DNA of 55,759 bases from Fibrobacter sp. (lineage in GTDB: Bacteria > Fibrobacterota > Fibrobacteria > Fibrobacterales > Fibrobacteraceae). Location of the stretch: assembly GCA_024399065.1 (NCBI GenBank), contig JAKSIB010000023.1, positions 1 through 55,759 on the forward strand. Direction: 5' to 3'. A program made the position numbers and the translations under genes. Every line of letters begins with the position of its first letter. The first letter of the stretch is position 1. Shown here in pieces: positions 8,011 to 16,121 of the stretch. The notes beneath the pieces were generated by a model, which saw only the letters and a program-made list of their open reading frames with translations, was not told the DNA's origin and made no database searches.

Positions 8011-8311
8011 GAGTATAGAGAGTTACCAATGAAAATTTATTCACATTCAACGCATTTATCGCGTTGTTTATAAAAATTTTCCCTATTTATCGTTGATATT
8101 CAACCTGTTACAAAGCGCAGGGACGATTTTTGCAGCATAAACAATAAACCGCAAGAAGCCTTTTTAGCAATACATCCTCATGTCACGTAAATATTTTAAC
8201 GCAAATATTGCGTATATAAAGCCAATTCATTTCCGCACACCCGTTCGCCTTGCGAACCACTTCTAACGTCATTTTTCTCGCTTTTCACCGAGGGTTATTT
8301 AAATTTATGGC
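8011..8311 (+). promoter_or_regulatory. Intergenic region upstream of the GH9 gene
   Basis: This A+T-rich part of the 441-nt gap contains the palindrome CGCAAATATTGCG (8200-8212), followed by TATATAAA. TAAATTTA (8300-8307) lies only 4 nt before the GH9 ATG. No ORF or RNA gene is evident. Confidence 0.35.
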
Positions 8312-10408
8312 ATGAGAACAAAGATTTTTTCATTAAGCACTTTTACCGCCCTGGCAACTTTTGGTTTAGCCCATGCAGCCACCTTTTTCCACAACCAGGT
8401 TGGCTACGACGCCACTCAACCCAAATCCGTAGTAGTCAAGGCTGCTGCAGGCCTTGACGGAGCCGCATTTACCGTAGAATCAGACGGATCCGCAGTCTAC
8501 TCCGGCAAATTGAGCAAGGGTACAAATCCCGATAACTGGATCAGCGGAAGCGATGTATTCTACACCGCAGATTTTTCCGAAGTGACAACCCCCGGAACAT
8601 ACACCATCAAGCTTTCCGACGGTTCCTCCCTGGAAAAAGTCGTCGTAGCCGAAAACGCTTTGGCGGCAAACACCTTGAAATCCGTGATGGACTATTTCTA
8701 CAAGGACCGCGCCGACAAGGATCCCATCATCGGTTGGGACAAGAAGGTTTCCGTCTACGGCAGCAGCGGCGTTACCCGCGACGTTCACGGCGGCTGGTAT
8801 GACGCAAGCGGTGACGTGAGTAAATATTTCAGCCATCTGTCCTACGCCAACTACTTGAATCCTCAACAGATTCCATTGACCGTCTGGGCCCTAGCTTTTG
8901 CTGCAGAAAAGATGCCCAGCACCTTGACTGCAAACCCCTCCACAGTTACCGCCATTGACGAAGCTATTTACGGCGCAGACTTCCTGGTTCGCATGCAGGA
9001 CGAAGATGGGTTCTTCTACATGACGGTATTCGACAACTGGGGAGCAGGAAGCCGCTATCTTTGCGCATTCAGCGGAAGCGACGGCGTCAAGAGTGCAGAC
9101 TACAAGACCGCATTTCGTGAAGGCGGCGGCATGGCCATTGCCGCTCTCGCTCGCGCATCGACTCTGAAGAAGAACGGCGACTACACCAGCGAACAATACT
9201 TGGCTGCCGCAATCAAGGGTTTTGATCATTTGCAGGCAAAGCAATCCATTGACGGCAACTGCGAATACTGCGATGACGGCAAGGAAAACATCATTGACGA
9301 TTACACCGCCTTGCTTGCCGCAACGGAATTGTACAAGGCTACCAACGAAAGCAAATACCTCTACGAAGCAGAATCAAGGGCAGACCAACTGATTAGCCGA
9401 CTCAGCGAAGAAGGTTATTTCTGGAGCGACGACGCAAAGACTCGCCCCTTCTGGCACGCTAGCGACGCAGGGCTCCCCCTAGTCGCTCTCGTCAATTTCG
9501 CAGAAGTAGAAGACAAGGAAGGAAGGAACGATTGTCCCGATTGCATGGGTTGCTCTTGTCGCAACATCATGCTTGATTACGCAGTAAATGCCATAAAAAA
9601 ACATTTGAAATGGCTCGTTTCTGTTACCAACGAGATTGACAATCCTTTTGGTTACGCACGACAAACTGCAAAGACTCAAGGTGCAATCAAGAATACTTTC
9701 TTTATTCCTCACGACAACGAAAGCAACTACTGGTGGCAGGGCGAAGACGCCCGTATCGCAAGCCTTTCCGCAGCAGCAATCTACGCCCAGAAACTCCTTG
9801 GGGAATTAGCTGACAGTGAAATAAAAAATGACGTTGAAAAATACGCCACCGACCAGCTAGACTGGATTCTCGGAAAGAACCCCTATGGCGTTTGCATGAT
9901 GTACGGCAAGGGAAACAAGAATCCTGCGATTTACGACGGAACATCTAATTACGACGCTACCCTGGAAGGGGGCATCGCCAACGGCATTAGCGGCCTCAAG
10001 GAAGACGGCAGCGGCATTGTCTGGGATGACGTGGCTGCCATCGGAAAATCCGAAGAACCTTGGAACAACTGGCGTTGGATTGAACAGTGGCTTCCCCACA
10101 GCACCTGGTATTTAATGGCTCTCGCTGCACGTTACGACGAAATCACCGTTGGCCAGAAAGCTCCTGTAAGCGCCATTCCGAATTCTAGCGCAATAACAAA
10201 ATTTGATGTTAAGCTCCATGGCAGAATCCTGAACGTGACATTGCAGAATACAAACTCCGCAACGGTACAATTAATGGACTTGAATGGACGAAAGATTATG
10301 AGCCAGGCAATTTCCGGAAAACAGGCCGCTATGGATCTTTCTGCATTGAAGAGTGGTGTGTACATGGTGAAGTCTGATGGTCTGACCAAGAAGATCGCCG
10401 TGAAGTAA
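8312..10408 (+). CDS. Secreted GH9 endoglucanase with CelD_N Ig-like domain and sorting-type tail
   Basis: The 698-residue protein should cut beta-1,4-glucan in cellulose. It has a signal peptide (about 1-22), an N-terminal Ig-like CelD_N domain (about 23-115, beginning FFHNQVGYDATQPKSVVV) and a GH9 (alpha/alpha)6 domain (about 120-615). The catalytic-base motif is GGWYDASGD. The conserved C-terminal signature regions include WILGKNPYG and WRWIEQWLPHS. A small Cys-rich loop (CPDCMGCSC) lies in the middle. The last roughly 70 residues form a beta domain (VQLMDLNGRKIMSQ to SGVYMVKSDG) like the type A sorting tails of T9SS cargo. Start: the ATG is preceded by TAAATTTA 4 nt upstream and no Shine-Dalgarno, so it may be leaderless. 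It is a single gene followed by a strong terminator. Confidence 0.92.
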   Translation: MRTKIFSLSTFTALATFGLAHAATFFHNQVGYDATQPKSVVVKAAAGLDGAAFTVESDGSAVYSGKLSKGTNPDNWISGSDVFYTADFSEVTTPGTYTIKLSDGSSLEKVVVAENALAANTLKSVMDYFYKDRADKDPIIGWDKKVSVYGSSGVTRDVHGGWYDASGDVSKYFSHLSYANYLNPQQIPLTVWALAFAAEKMPSTLTANPSTVTAIDEAIYGADFLVRMQDEDGFFYMTVFDNWGAGSRYLCAFSGSDGVKSADYKTAFREGGGMAIAALARASTLKKNGDYTSEQYLAAAIKGFDHLQAKQSIDGNCEYCDDGKENIIDDYTALLAATELYKATNESKYLYEAESRADQLISRLSEEGYFWSDDAKTRPFWHASDAGLPLVALVNFAEVEDKEGRNDCPDCMGCSCRNIMLDYAVNAIKKHLKWLVSVTNEIDNPFGYARQTAKTQGAIKNTFFIPHDNESNYWWQGEDARIASLSAAAIYAQKLLGELADSEIKNDVEKYATDQLDWILGKNPYGVCMMYGKGNKNPAIYDGTSNYDATLEGGIANGISGLKEDGSGIVWDDVAAIGKSEEPWNNWRWIEQWLPHSTWYLMALAARYDEITVGQKAPVSAIPNSSAITKFDVKLHGRILNVTLQNTNSATVQLMDLNGRKIMSQAISGKQAAMDLSALKSGVYMVKSDGLTKKIAVK

Positions 10409-10444
10409 AAAACGCCCGATTCAATCGCCGGAAGAAAATTTCAC

Positions 10445-10475
10445 AAAAAAAGACCGCCCCGAAGGCGGCCTTTTT
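10445..10475. terminator. Bidirectional terminator between the GH9 and transporter genes
   Basis: A GACCGCC/GGCGGCC-type stem around a CGAA tetraloop has A and T tracts on both sides, serving both convergent genes. Confidence 0.85.
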
Positions 10476-10476
10476 C

Positions 10477-10515
10477 GTCATGGATTCTATCGGGCCTCCG
10501 GCCCTCCAGAATGAC
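10477..10515. repeat. REP-like palindromic element
   Basis: This is an imperfect palindrome of about 39 nt: GTCAT and ATTCT arms surround GGGCC-TCC-GGCCC and close with AGAAT-GAC. It sits between convergent genes just past the terminator, a usual place for REP elements. Confidence 0.5.
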
Positions 10516-10526
10516 GCTAGTCAAAG

Positions 10527-11408
10527 TTAACCTTTGGAAAGAGTCAGCAGAACTGCACCGGCAAGGATAATGAAGGTGGCCAAAAGCAACTTGATTCGTT
10601 CCTTGGCGGTCTTGTACTCACCAAATACAACCACACCCCAGCAGAGGTTCACCAGCAAATTTAGCTGAGTGAGAGGGTAACCGACAGCATATCCCAGGGC
10701 ACCACCTGCAGCAATGGGAGCGATTGCCCAGAAGCAGCCGTGCATGCCGAACACCCAAAGGGCGCCGGTACCCACGCAAATAACGCTGGGGACCAGAGGG
10801 TAGCCAAAGGACTTCTTGCGCTTCAGCGTAAGGATTCCCACAAGAACCTGGCTCCCCACAAAGATGCCGATGGACGCCGGGCACATGAATTCCAAGTCCG
10901 TAAGTTGAAGGCCATTGGCTGTGGCAATCTTAAAGGGAATGAGGTAGGTACCAAAGACAAAGCCGCCCAGGAAAGAGCGCCAGTTTTTAAATACGGAACC
11001 GCCGGTAGACGGAGTCAAGCGGGACAAGCCCACCAGGAAGCAGATAATCGCCGGGATGGAAAACTTGAAATCGGAGGTTTCCCCAAAGAGCAAAACCCCC
11101 GTCAGGAATGACGATAGAATGCTCACGCCCATGGCACGAACGCCAGCGCCAGCCAGGTCTGCCTCGGCCTGTACCGCCCAGAAACTGAAGGCGCCACCTG
11201 CCACCCACAGGACACCGCAGAGCAGTCCGATGGGATTCAGGTTGAAGGTTCCCGTCACAAAGGCGATCACCAGAGAGCAAAGAAGCGCACCCGTGGTCAT
11301 CATGGAAAGGAAGGACCAGGAAGAATAGGAGGACCACTTTTTCAGGGGCACCATGTAGGAGCCGAAAATGACGATGGCGAGCAAGGCGCCGATATAGCTA
11401 TTTCCCAA
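10527..11408 (-). CDS. GRP/RhaT-type sugar (glucose/ribose) uptake permease
   Basis: The protein is an integral inner-membrane permease of the drug/metabolite superfamily with about ten transmembrane helices and almost no soluble domain. Segments such as IFGSYMVPLKKW and GGFVFGTYLIPF look like the two repeated halves of the GRP (glucose/ribose porter) family, which imports sugars with protons. The longest frame begins with ATG at 11501, giving 324 residues. This would add an atypical polar 31-residue N-terminus overlapping mnmE by 104 nt. A TTG at 11408 with GCGGGG upstream gives 293 residues, the family's normal length, and overlaps the mnmE stop by 11 nt, so I chose it. It is probably translationally coupled to mnmE. 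The sugar is unknown. Confidence 0.75.
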   Translation of the reverse strand: MGNSYIGALLAIVIFGSYMVPLKKWSSYSSWSFLSMMTTGALLCSLVIAFVTGTFNLNPIGLLCGVLWVAGGAFSFWAVQAEADLAGAGVRAMGVSILSSFLTGVLLFGETSDFKFSIPAIICFLVGLSRLTPSTGGSVFKNWRSFLGGFVFGTYLIPFKIATANGLQLTDLEFMCPASIGIFVGSQVLVGILTLKRKKSFGYPLVPSVICVGTGALWVFGMHGCFWAIAPIAAGGALGYAVGYPLTQLNLLVNLCWGVVVFGEYKTAKERIKLLLATFIILAGAVLLTLSKG

Positions 11409-12777
11409 TGCAGAACCCCGCAAAGATGGATTGTAAAACGTCTTCGGATGAGATTTCGCCGGTGATGCTCTGGAGGGCGCGGCGAACGACTTGCATTTCA
11501 AAGGCCAGCAGTTCTACTGCGGGATTGGAGCGCAGCTGCGCAAGGACGCGGTCAATTCCTGCGAGGGCATCCTCAAGGCAGGCTTTTTCACGTTCGCTCG
11601 TAATCCACAAGTCTTCCTGATTTTCAAGATCCTTAAAGAGGCGCTCGTTCATAGCGGCGGTCAGAACGTCCAGGCCAAAGCCTGTCTTGGAGGAGACACG
11701 CATCACGTTCTCGCCAGAGGGGCCGTCTACCAAATCCTGCTTTGTGTAAAGGACGAAATCAGCCTTAATAGAATTCAGGTCAGAACAGCCCTGGATTGCC
11801 ACGTCGCCTTGCTCCTCGCAATGACACAGGACATCATTCTGCGGATCCACCAGCAGAATTTTCAGGTCAGCTTCTTCGAGAATCTGGCGGCTCTTTTCCA
11901 TACTCAAGGCATCCAAAGCGTCGGCAGCCTTCTGAGCCAAGCCTGCCGTATCCACCAGGCGGATTTCTCCACCCTTCAAGAAAAGACGGACTTCCACGAA
12001 GTCGCGGGTAGTACCGGCAATGTCACTGACGAGAATGCGGTCTTCGCCAAGCAGGGCATTTACCAAGCTGGACTTGCCCGCATTAGGGGCGCCGTATAAA
12101 ACCACCAGAGGCAAGCGGCCTACTTCAGCCTTACCGCGGAAGCTATTCAAAATGTCCTGCACCGACTGACGGATTTTCACAAAACGGGTTTCCCAGCCAG
12201 CGTAATCCGGATCCGCTTCTTCTTCGGCAAAATCCACGTCCAGTTCAAGGCGGGCAGAAATATCCTTCACCTGTTCAGTTAGCGCAGCCACTTTTTTGGA
12301 AAGAGCGCCACCCAGCAAACGGCGAGCGTTTTTAAGTTCTGAGGCATTGGCACTGTGGATAACGTCAGCCACAGATTCAGCCTGAACCAGGTCCATTTTT
12401 CCGTTCAAGAAAGCACGGCGGGTATATTCACCCGGTTCTGCCAAACGGACACCTTCAACTTCGCGAATAGCCTGCAAAAGGTTGCGGACAATCAGCGGAT
12501 TTCCGTGGGGATAAAGTTCCAGGGTATCTTCGCCGGTATAGGAATTGGGACCTTCAAAAAAGAGATAAAGCAAGGAATCGATATCGCAAGCATTTCCCAA
12601 CTTGGCCATTCTCGGAGTCAAGTTTTCACGGGCCTTTTCTCCAAAGAGGTAAGCTACCACGTCTCGGACCTTGGAACCGCTGACACGGATTGCAGCCACG
12701 GCACTGACCCCGGCAGGAGTCATGGGAGCCACAATAGTCTGGTTCTCAAAAGGGATTTCTTTAGCCTTGCATTCCAT
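11398..12777 (-). CDS. mnmE: tRNA uridine-5-carboxymethylaminomethyl(34) synthesis GTPase MnmE, with a repeat-derived insert
   Basis: MnmE, with MnmG, modifies the wobble uridine of certain tRNAs. The 459-residue protein has the TrmE N-terminal tetrahydrofolate-binding domain (about 1-120), a helical domain, an inserted G domain and the C-terminal FCIGK motif with the catalytic Cys. G motifs are G1 GAPNAGKS (229-236), G2 around GTTRDF (255-260), G3 DTAGL (276-280) and G4 TKQD (345-348). Between G3 and G4, residues 318-330 contain CHCEEQGDVAIQ. This is the translation of a dispersed intergenic repeat, so the repeat has been captured in frame. Start: ATG with TATCTTTA ending 5 nt upstream, as in four other genes. 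The sugar permease follows and overlaps. Confidence 0.95.
   Translation of the reverse strand: MECKAKEIPFENQTIVAPMTPAGVSAVAAIRVSGSKVRDVVAYLFGEKARENLTPRMAKLGNACDIDSLLYLFFEGPNSYTGEDTLELYPHGNPLIVRNLLQAIREVEGVRLAEPGEYTRRAFLNGKMDLVQAESVADVIHSANASELKNARRLLGGALSKKVAALTEQVKDISARLELDVDFAEEEADPDYAGWETRFVKIRQSVQDILNSFRGKAEVGRLPLVVLYGAPNAGKSSLVNALLGEDRILVSDIAGTTRDFVEVRLFLKGGEIRLVDTAGLAQKAADALDALSMEKSRQILEEADLKILLVDPQNDVLCHCEEQGDVAIQGCSDLNSIKADFVLYTKQDLVDGPSGENVMRVSSKTGFGLDVLTAAMNERLFKDLENQEDLWITSEREKACLEDALAGIDRVLAQLRSNPAVELLAFEMQVVRRALQSITGEISSEDVLQSIFAGFCIGK
11788..11826. repeat. REP-like repeat copy inside mnmE
   Basis: On the minus strand TGTCATTGCGAGGAGC and the following bases match the copies at 26146-26176 and 45722-45755. 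It is in frame and encodes 13 residues of the MnmE G domain. Confidence 0.75.
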
Positions 12778-12790
12778 AACAATAAAGATA
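12778..12790 (-). promoter_or_regulatory. TATCTTTA box 5 nt before the mnmE start
   Basis: TATCTTTA (12790-12783 on the minus strand) is followed by five bases and ATG. No Shine-Dalgarno is present. Confidence 0.6.
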
Positions 12791-12824
12791 GAAAATCCAT
12801 TTTTTCTTTTTTTTAATCTTTAAC

Positions 12825-12837
12825 TATCTTTAGGCCT
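12825..12837 (+). promoter_or_regulatory. TATCTTTA box 5 nt before the galM start
   Basis: It has the identical octamer and spacing to the divergent mnmE promoter; TATCTTTA is followed by GGCCT and ATG. The two promoters lie back to back within 60 nt. Confidence 0.6.
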
Positions 12838-13827
12838 ATGAGTACTTTCAAGCTTATTACACGCCCCCTGGGCACCGTTCAATGTTATGTTCTGCAGCGC
12901 GACGACGGCGCTGAATTCGAAATTCTCAGCGGCTTCGGCGGTGGACTTAACGCATGGCGCGTTCCCGCAAGCAAGAAGAACGGCGAACTTCTGGACCTGC
13001 TCTTTGGCTACCGCGACGGTTCCACCCTGCACCAGATTGCTCCCGACACCAACGCCGGTTGCAGACTCAGCCCCTTCCCGGGTCGTACCGCTTACGCAAA
13101 GTTCACCTGGAACGGCGAAACCTACCAGCTGGTGAATAACGTGAGCTGGGCTCCCCACGCCCTCCACGGCTTCTTGACCAATAAGGAATGGCAATTCGAA
13201 AGCTTTGAAAGTGACAGCGAAAAGGCTGTAGCCATGTTCAGCTGTGACTGGCCGGGCGCCTTCGCAGGTTTCCCCTTCCCCTACCGCGCCACAAACAAAG
13301 TAACATTCACCGGTGAAACCGTTACCATTGAAGCATCTGTCAAGAACGTTGGCAACAAAAGCCTCCCCTATTCCGAAGGATGGCACCCCTACTTTATGCT
13401 GGGCGAAAAAATCGACGGCCTCACCATGGAACTGCCCAAGAGCGACCTGGCACTCCTCGACAGCGCCGACTTGCCCACAGGCAACTTCAAGGACGACACA
13501 CGCTTCGTAGGCGGCCGTATAATTGGCGACGAATTCATCAACGACTGTTTCTGTCTGGGCGACGAATTCTCCAAGGCAGCCCTGTCAGACGAAAAGATCG
13601 CCACCGTCTCCTTGAAGGGTAACTTCGGCACCCTGGACATTTGGCAGCGCACCGGCAACGAGCAGTACAACGCCATCCAGATTTACACGCCCCCTGACCG
13701 CATGAGCATAGCCATCGAGCCCATGACTTCGGAACCGGACGCCCTGAACCACCATCGTGGCCTCATCGTGATTCCCCCTGGCGAAACCAGAACGTTCAAG
13801 TTCGGATTCAAGGTAGAGACGAAGTAA
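12838..13827 (+). CDS. galM: Aldose 1-epimerase (galactose mutarotase-like)
   Basis: The 329-residue cytosolic enzyme interconverts alpha and beta anomers of sugars. The galactose-mutarotase beta-sandwich signatures are present: RLSPFPGRTAYAKF near the N-terminus, the first active His in PHALHGF, the second in EGWHPYF and the catalytic Glu in AIEPMTSEPDA. There is no signal peptide. It lies directly upstream of the four mannanase-type genes but has its own terminator. A link to mannose or galactose released from galactomannan is plausible but not shown. The substrate may equally be glucose. Confidence 0.88.
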   Translation: MSTFKLITRPLGTVQCYVLQRDDGAEFEILSGFGGGLNAWRVPASKKNGELLDLLFGYRDGSTLHQIAPDTNAGCRLSPFPGRTAYAKFTWNGETYQLVNNVSWAPHALHGFLTNKEWQFESFESDSEKAVAMFSCDWPGAFAGFPFPYRATNKVTFTGETVTIEASVKNVGNKSLPYSEGWHPYFMLGEKIDGLTMELPKSDLALLDSADLPTGNFKDDTRFVGGRIIGDEFINDCFCLGDEFSKAALSDEKIATVSLKGNFGTLDIWQRTGNEQYNAIQIYTPPDRMSIAIEPMTSEPDALNHHRGLIVIPPGETRTFKFGFKVETK

Positions 13828-13857
13828 TTAAAATTTTCAACACCTTTGCAAAAAAAA

Positions 13858-13888
13858 TGGCGATTTTCGAAAGAAATCGCCACTTTTC
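13858..13888 (+). terminator. Terminator of galM
   Basis: TGGCGATTT pairs with AAATCGCCA across a 7-nt loop and is followed by a T-rich tract. Confidence 0.75.
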
Positions 13889-13900
13889 TTTTTCTACACA

Positions 13901-13941
13901 CGTTGAGTTTTTTTCAACGTTATTACAACCCGGACTATAAT
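13901..13941 (+). promoter_or_regulatory. Candidate promoter of the first mannanase gene
   Basis: The palindrome CGTTGA-N7-TCAACG (13901-13919) lies 16 nt before TATAAT (13936-13941). No clear -35 element is present at 17 nt. Confidence 0.35.
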
Positions 13942-14008
13942 AAACCAAGCTAAAAGACTTCAACGAGTATAATTTAAATGCAGTAAATTTCATTTTTATG
14001 GAGTGTTT

Positions 14009-15949
14009 ATGAATCTCAAGACTCTCTTGGCCTTCGGCCTTGCAACTGCAGCAGCCTCCCAGGCCGCAATCAGCTATGCTCCGGTTAACCCCAATGCAAC
14101 CGATGCCGCCAAAAAGCTTTACAACTTTCTGGCAACGAACTTCGGCAACCACACTATTTCCGGCGTCCAGACCGGCGATGTGGACTCCGATAAGGTAAAG
14201 TCCATGTTCGACGTCCAGGCAGTCTATGACGCAGCAGGCAAGTATCCTGCGCTGGTGGGTTTTGACTTCCTGTTCGCCAACGGCATAAAGGCCAGCGATT
14301 CCTGGTACCAGAGCTACACGCAGACAGCTATCGACGCAGCCGCAGACCTTTGGGCAAACGGCGGCATTCCCGCTTTCTCCTGGCACTGGAAGGATCCTAG
14401 CCACACTATTGACGCCTTCTATACCAAGGCAGGCAACCCCAAGGAATTCACCAACTTTGATTACACCAAGGGCTTCAAGGCCGGCACCACCGAATGGGAC
14501 GAAACATCCGAAACCTATAAACAGATTGTAGAAGATATCGACGAAATCGCAGTCTACTTCAAGCAGCTCCAGGAAAAGGGTGTTGCCGCAATATTCCGCC
14601 CGCTCCACGAATCCGGCGGAGCATTCTTCTGGTGGAGTGCAGTTACCAATGCTAGCGACATGCACAAGGGTGCTGAATACGCAGCCCTCTACCGCCTAGT
14701 CTACGATCGCATGGTCAAGGTTAATGGAGTCAACAACCTCATCTGGGTTTGGAACGCCCAGACCGACATCTTTGACGACGCAACCTGGAATCCGGGCGCA
14801 GAATACTATGACGTTTTCTCCGTAGATATCTACAACCCCGCTTACGACTACCAGAGCAATTCCGCCGCCTTCAAGAAGATGCAGCAGATCAACGGCGACA
14901 AGATCCTGGCTCTCTCTGAAAACGGTCCTATTCCCGATGCATCCCTGATGTACAAGGATGGTGCTGTCTGGAGCTGGAACATGCCTTGGTACGAATCCTG
15001 GGATGGTAAGTACGTCAGCAAGACCAAGAACACCGTCTGGGAAGCAAACCTGAAATCTCCTTGCGTTTACGCCCTCGAAGATATGCCCGGCTGGGACAAT
15101 TACACCATCAGTAACGCTCCGGCTGCGGCATGTGAAGTTGGCTACGCCCTTGCCGACCTGGATACCGCTGTGGACCACACCATTACCTTCCCTGCAGATA
15201 CTGCAACCAACGGCTACCTCATGGTCACTGCAAACGCAAGTGCCGCAGATACAGCCAAGGGCAATATCGTGATCAAGTCCGGTAAAATCGACCTTTCTAC
15301 AGCAAAGGTCGTTACCCTGGAAGTGGACAACTCCAATAATGACGCTGGCGTATGGTTCACCATCGCATTCCTGACCGGCGCTCCGGATTGGGCATGGGCT
15401 CAGCCCGATGGCTGCTGGATCAATGGCGGCGAAGTCACCACTTGCGAAATTGACCTGAGCACCACCGCTAAGGACCAGGAAATCCTTGAAGGCGACGATT
15501 ACACCAACTTCATGAAGAACATCAGCAAGTTCTACATTGAATTCTTCGGCGCTGCATGGTCTGGAACGTTGTTCTTTGACGATGTAAAGACTGACGCAGG
15601 CGTGGTAATCAACGACTTCAACAAAGTTGCAAAGATTACCGTCGAAGAAGGCAGCTTCGTAAAGGCACAAATCATTGGCACCGGCAACTCCGCTGCTATT
15701 CCACAGGTCGCAACAAATGCATCTGCAAAGCTCAGCGTCTCCGGCAATAGCATCATGTTCAACGCTGCAAAGCCCGGCATGACAAGCGTCGAAGTATTCG
15801 GCATGAACGGCAAGCGTGTTGCAACCCTCTTCCGCGGCATGCTCACTGCAGGTACCCACGCCTTCGACATGTCTGAACTTTCCAAGGGTCAGTACATCAT
15901 CCGCGTGAAGGGCGCAGGTTTCACTGCAACTCAGCCGATTCGCCGCTAA
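14009..15949 (+). CDS. Secreted GH26 beta-mannanase with carbohydrate-binding-like domain and sorting-type tail
   Basis: The 646-residue enzyme should hydrolyse beta-1,4-mannan. It has a signal peptide (about 1-19) and a GH26 domain (about 25-370). The acid/base Glu201 follows His200 in RPLHESGG, and the nucleophile Glu304 is in ALSENG; the aromatic motifs FSWHWKDP and FFWW are also present. A beta-sandwich domain (about 385-540) resembles a carbohydrate-binding module and carries a Trp-rich face (WAWAQPDGCW). The C-terminal domain of about 80 residues (from AKLSVSG) is a type A sorting-like tail. ATG at 14009 has GGAG 6 nt upstream; GTG at 14003 is less likely. It is the first of four adjacent mannanase-type genes and has its own terminator. 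Confidence 0.92.
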   Translation: MNLKTLLAFGLATAAASQAAISYAPVNPNATDAAKKLYNFLATNFGNHTISGVQTGDVDSDKVKSMFDVQAVYDAAGKYPALVGFDFLFANGIKASDSWYQSYTQTAIDAAADLWANGGIPAFSWHWKDPSHTIDAFYTKAGNPKEFTNFDYTKGFKAGTTEWDETSETYKQIVEDIDEIAVYFKQLQEKGVAAIFRPLHESGGAFFWWSAVTNASDMHKGAEYAALYRLVYDRMVKVNGVNNLIWVWNAQTDIFDDATWNPGAEYYDVFSVDIYNPAYDYQSNSAAFKKMQQINGDKILALSENGPIPDASLMYKDGAVWSWNMPWYESWDGKYVSKTKNTVWEANLKSPCVYALEDMPGWDNYTISNAPAAACEVGYALADLDTAVDHTITFPADTATNGYLMVTANASAADTAKGNIVIKSGKIDLSTAKVVTLEVDNSNNDAGVWFTIAFLTGAPDWAWAQPDGCWINGGEVTTCEIDLSTTAKDQEILEGDDYTNFMKNISKFYIEFFGAAWSGTLFFDDVKTDAGVVINDFNKVAKITVEEGSFVKAQIIGTGNSAAIPQVATNASAKLSVSGNSIMFNAAKPGMTSVEVFGMNGKRVATLFRGMLTAGTHAFDMSELSKGQYIIRVKGAGFTATQPIRR

Positions 15950-15968
15950 AAAACACAAAAATTCGGGT

Positions 15969-16028
15969 ACACTAAGGTAGATTTAGTGTTTGGGAAGAAA
16001 CGTCGTGAGAAATCACGGCGTTTTTTTT
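15969..16028 (+). terminator. Double stem-loop and terminator after the first mannanase gene
   Basis: ACACTAA/TTAGTGT (15969-15989) precedes a 10-bp G+C-containing stem (15999-16008 with 16013-16022) with loop GAAA and eight T residues. The second stem is the terminator. Confidence 0.8.
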
Positions 16029-16121
16029 GATTTGGCTCACAAATATGTTTACGAATACCTTTCAAAATCGCCGTTTTCATGACGAGTATATAGATTTAAG
16101 GCCGTAAAAAAGGAGACTTCA

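Noticed and set aside
12838-15958. Long minus-strand ORFs opposite galM and the GH26 gene
   Set aside because: Their products are Cys/Val/Gly-rich nonsense without domains, and they overlap clear GH26 and GalM coding regions.
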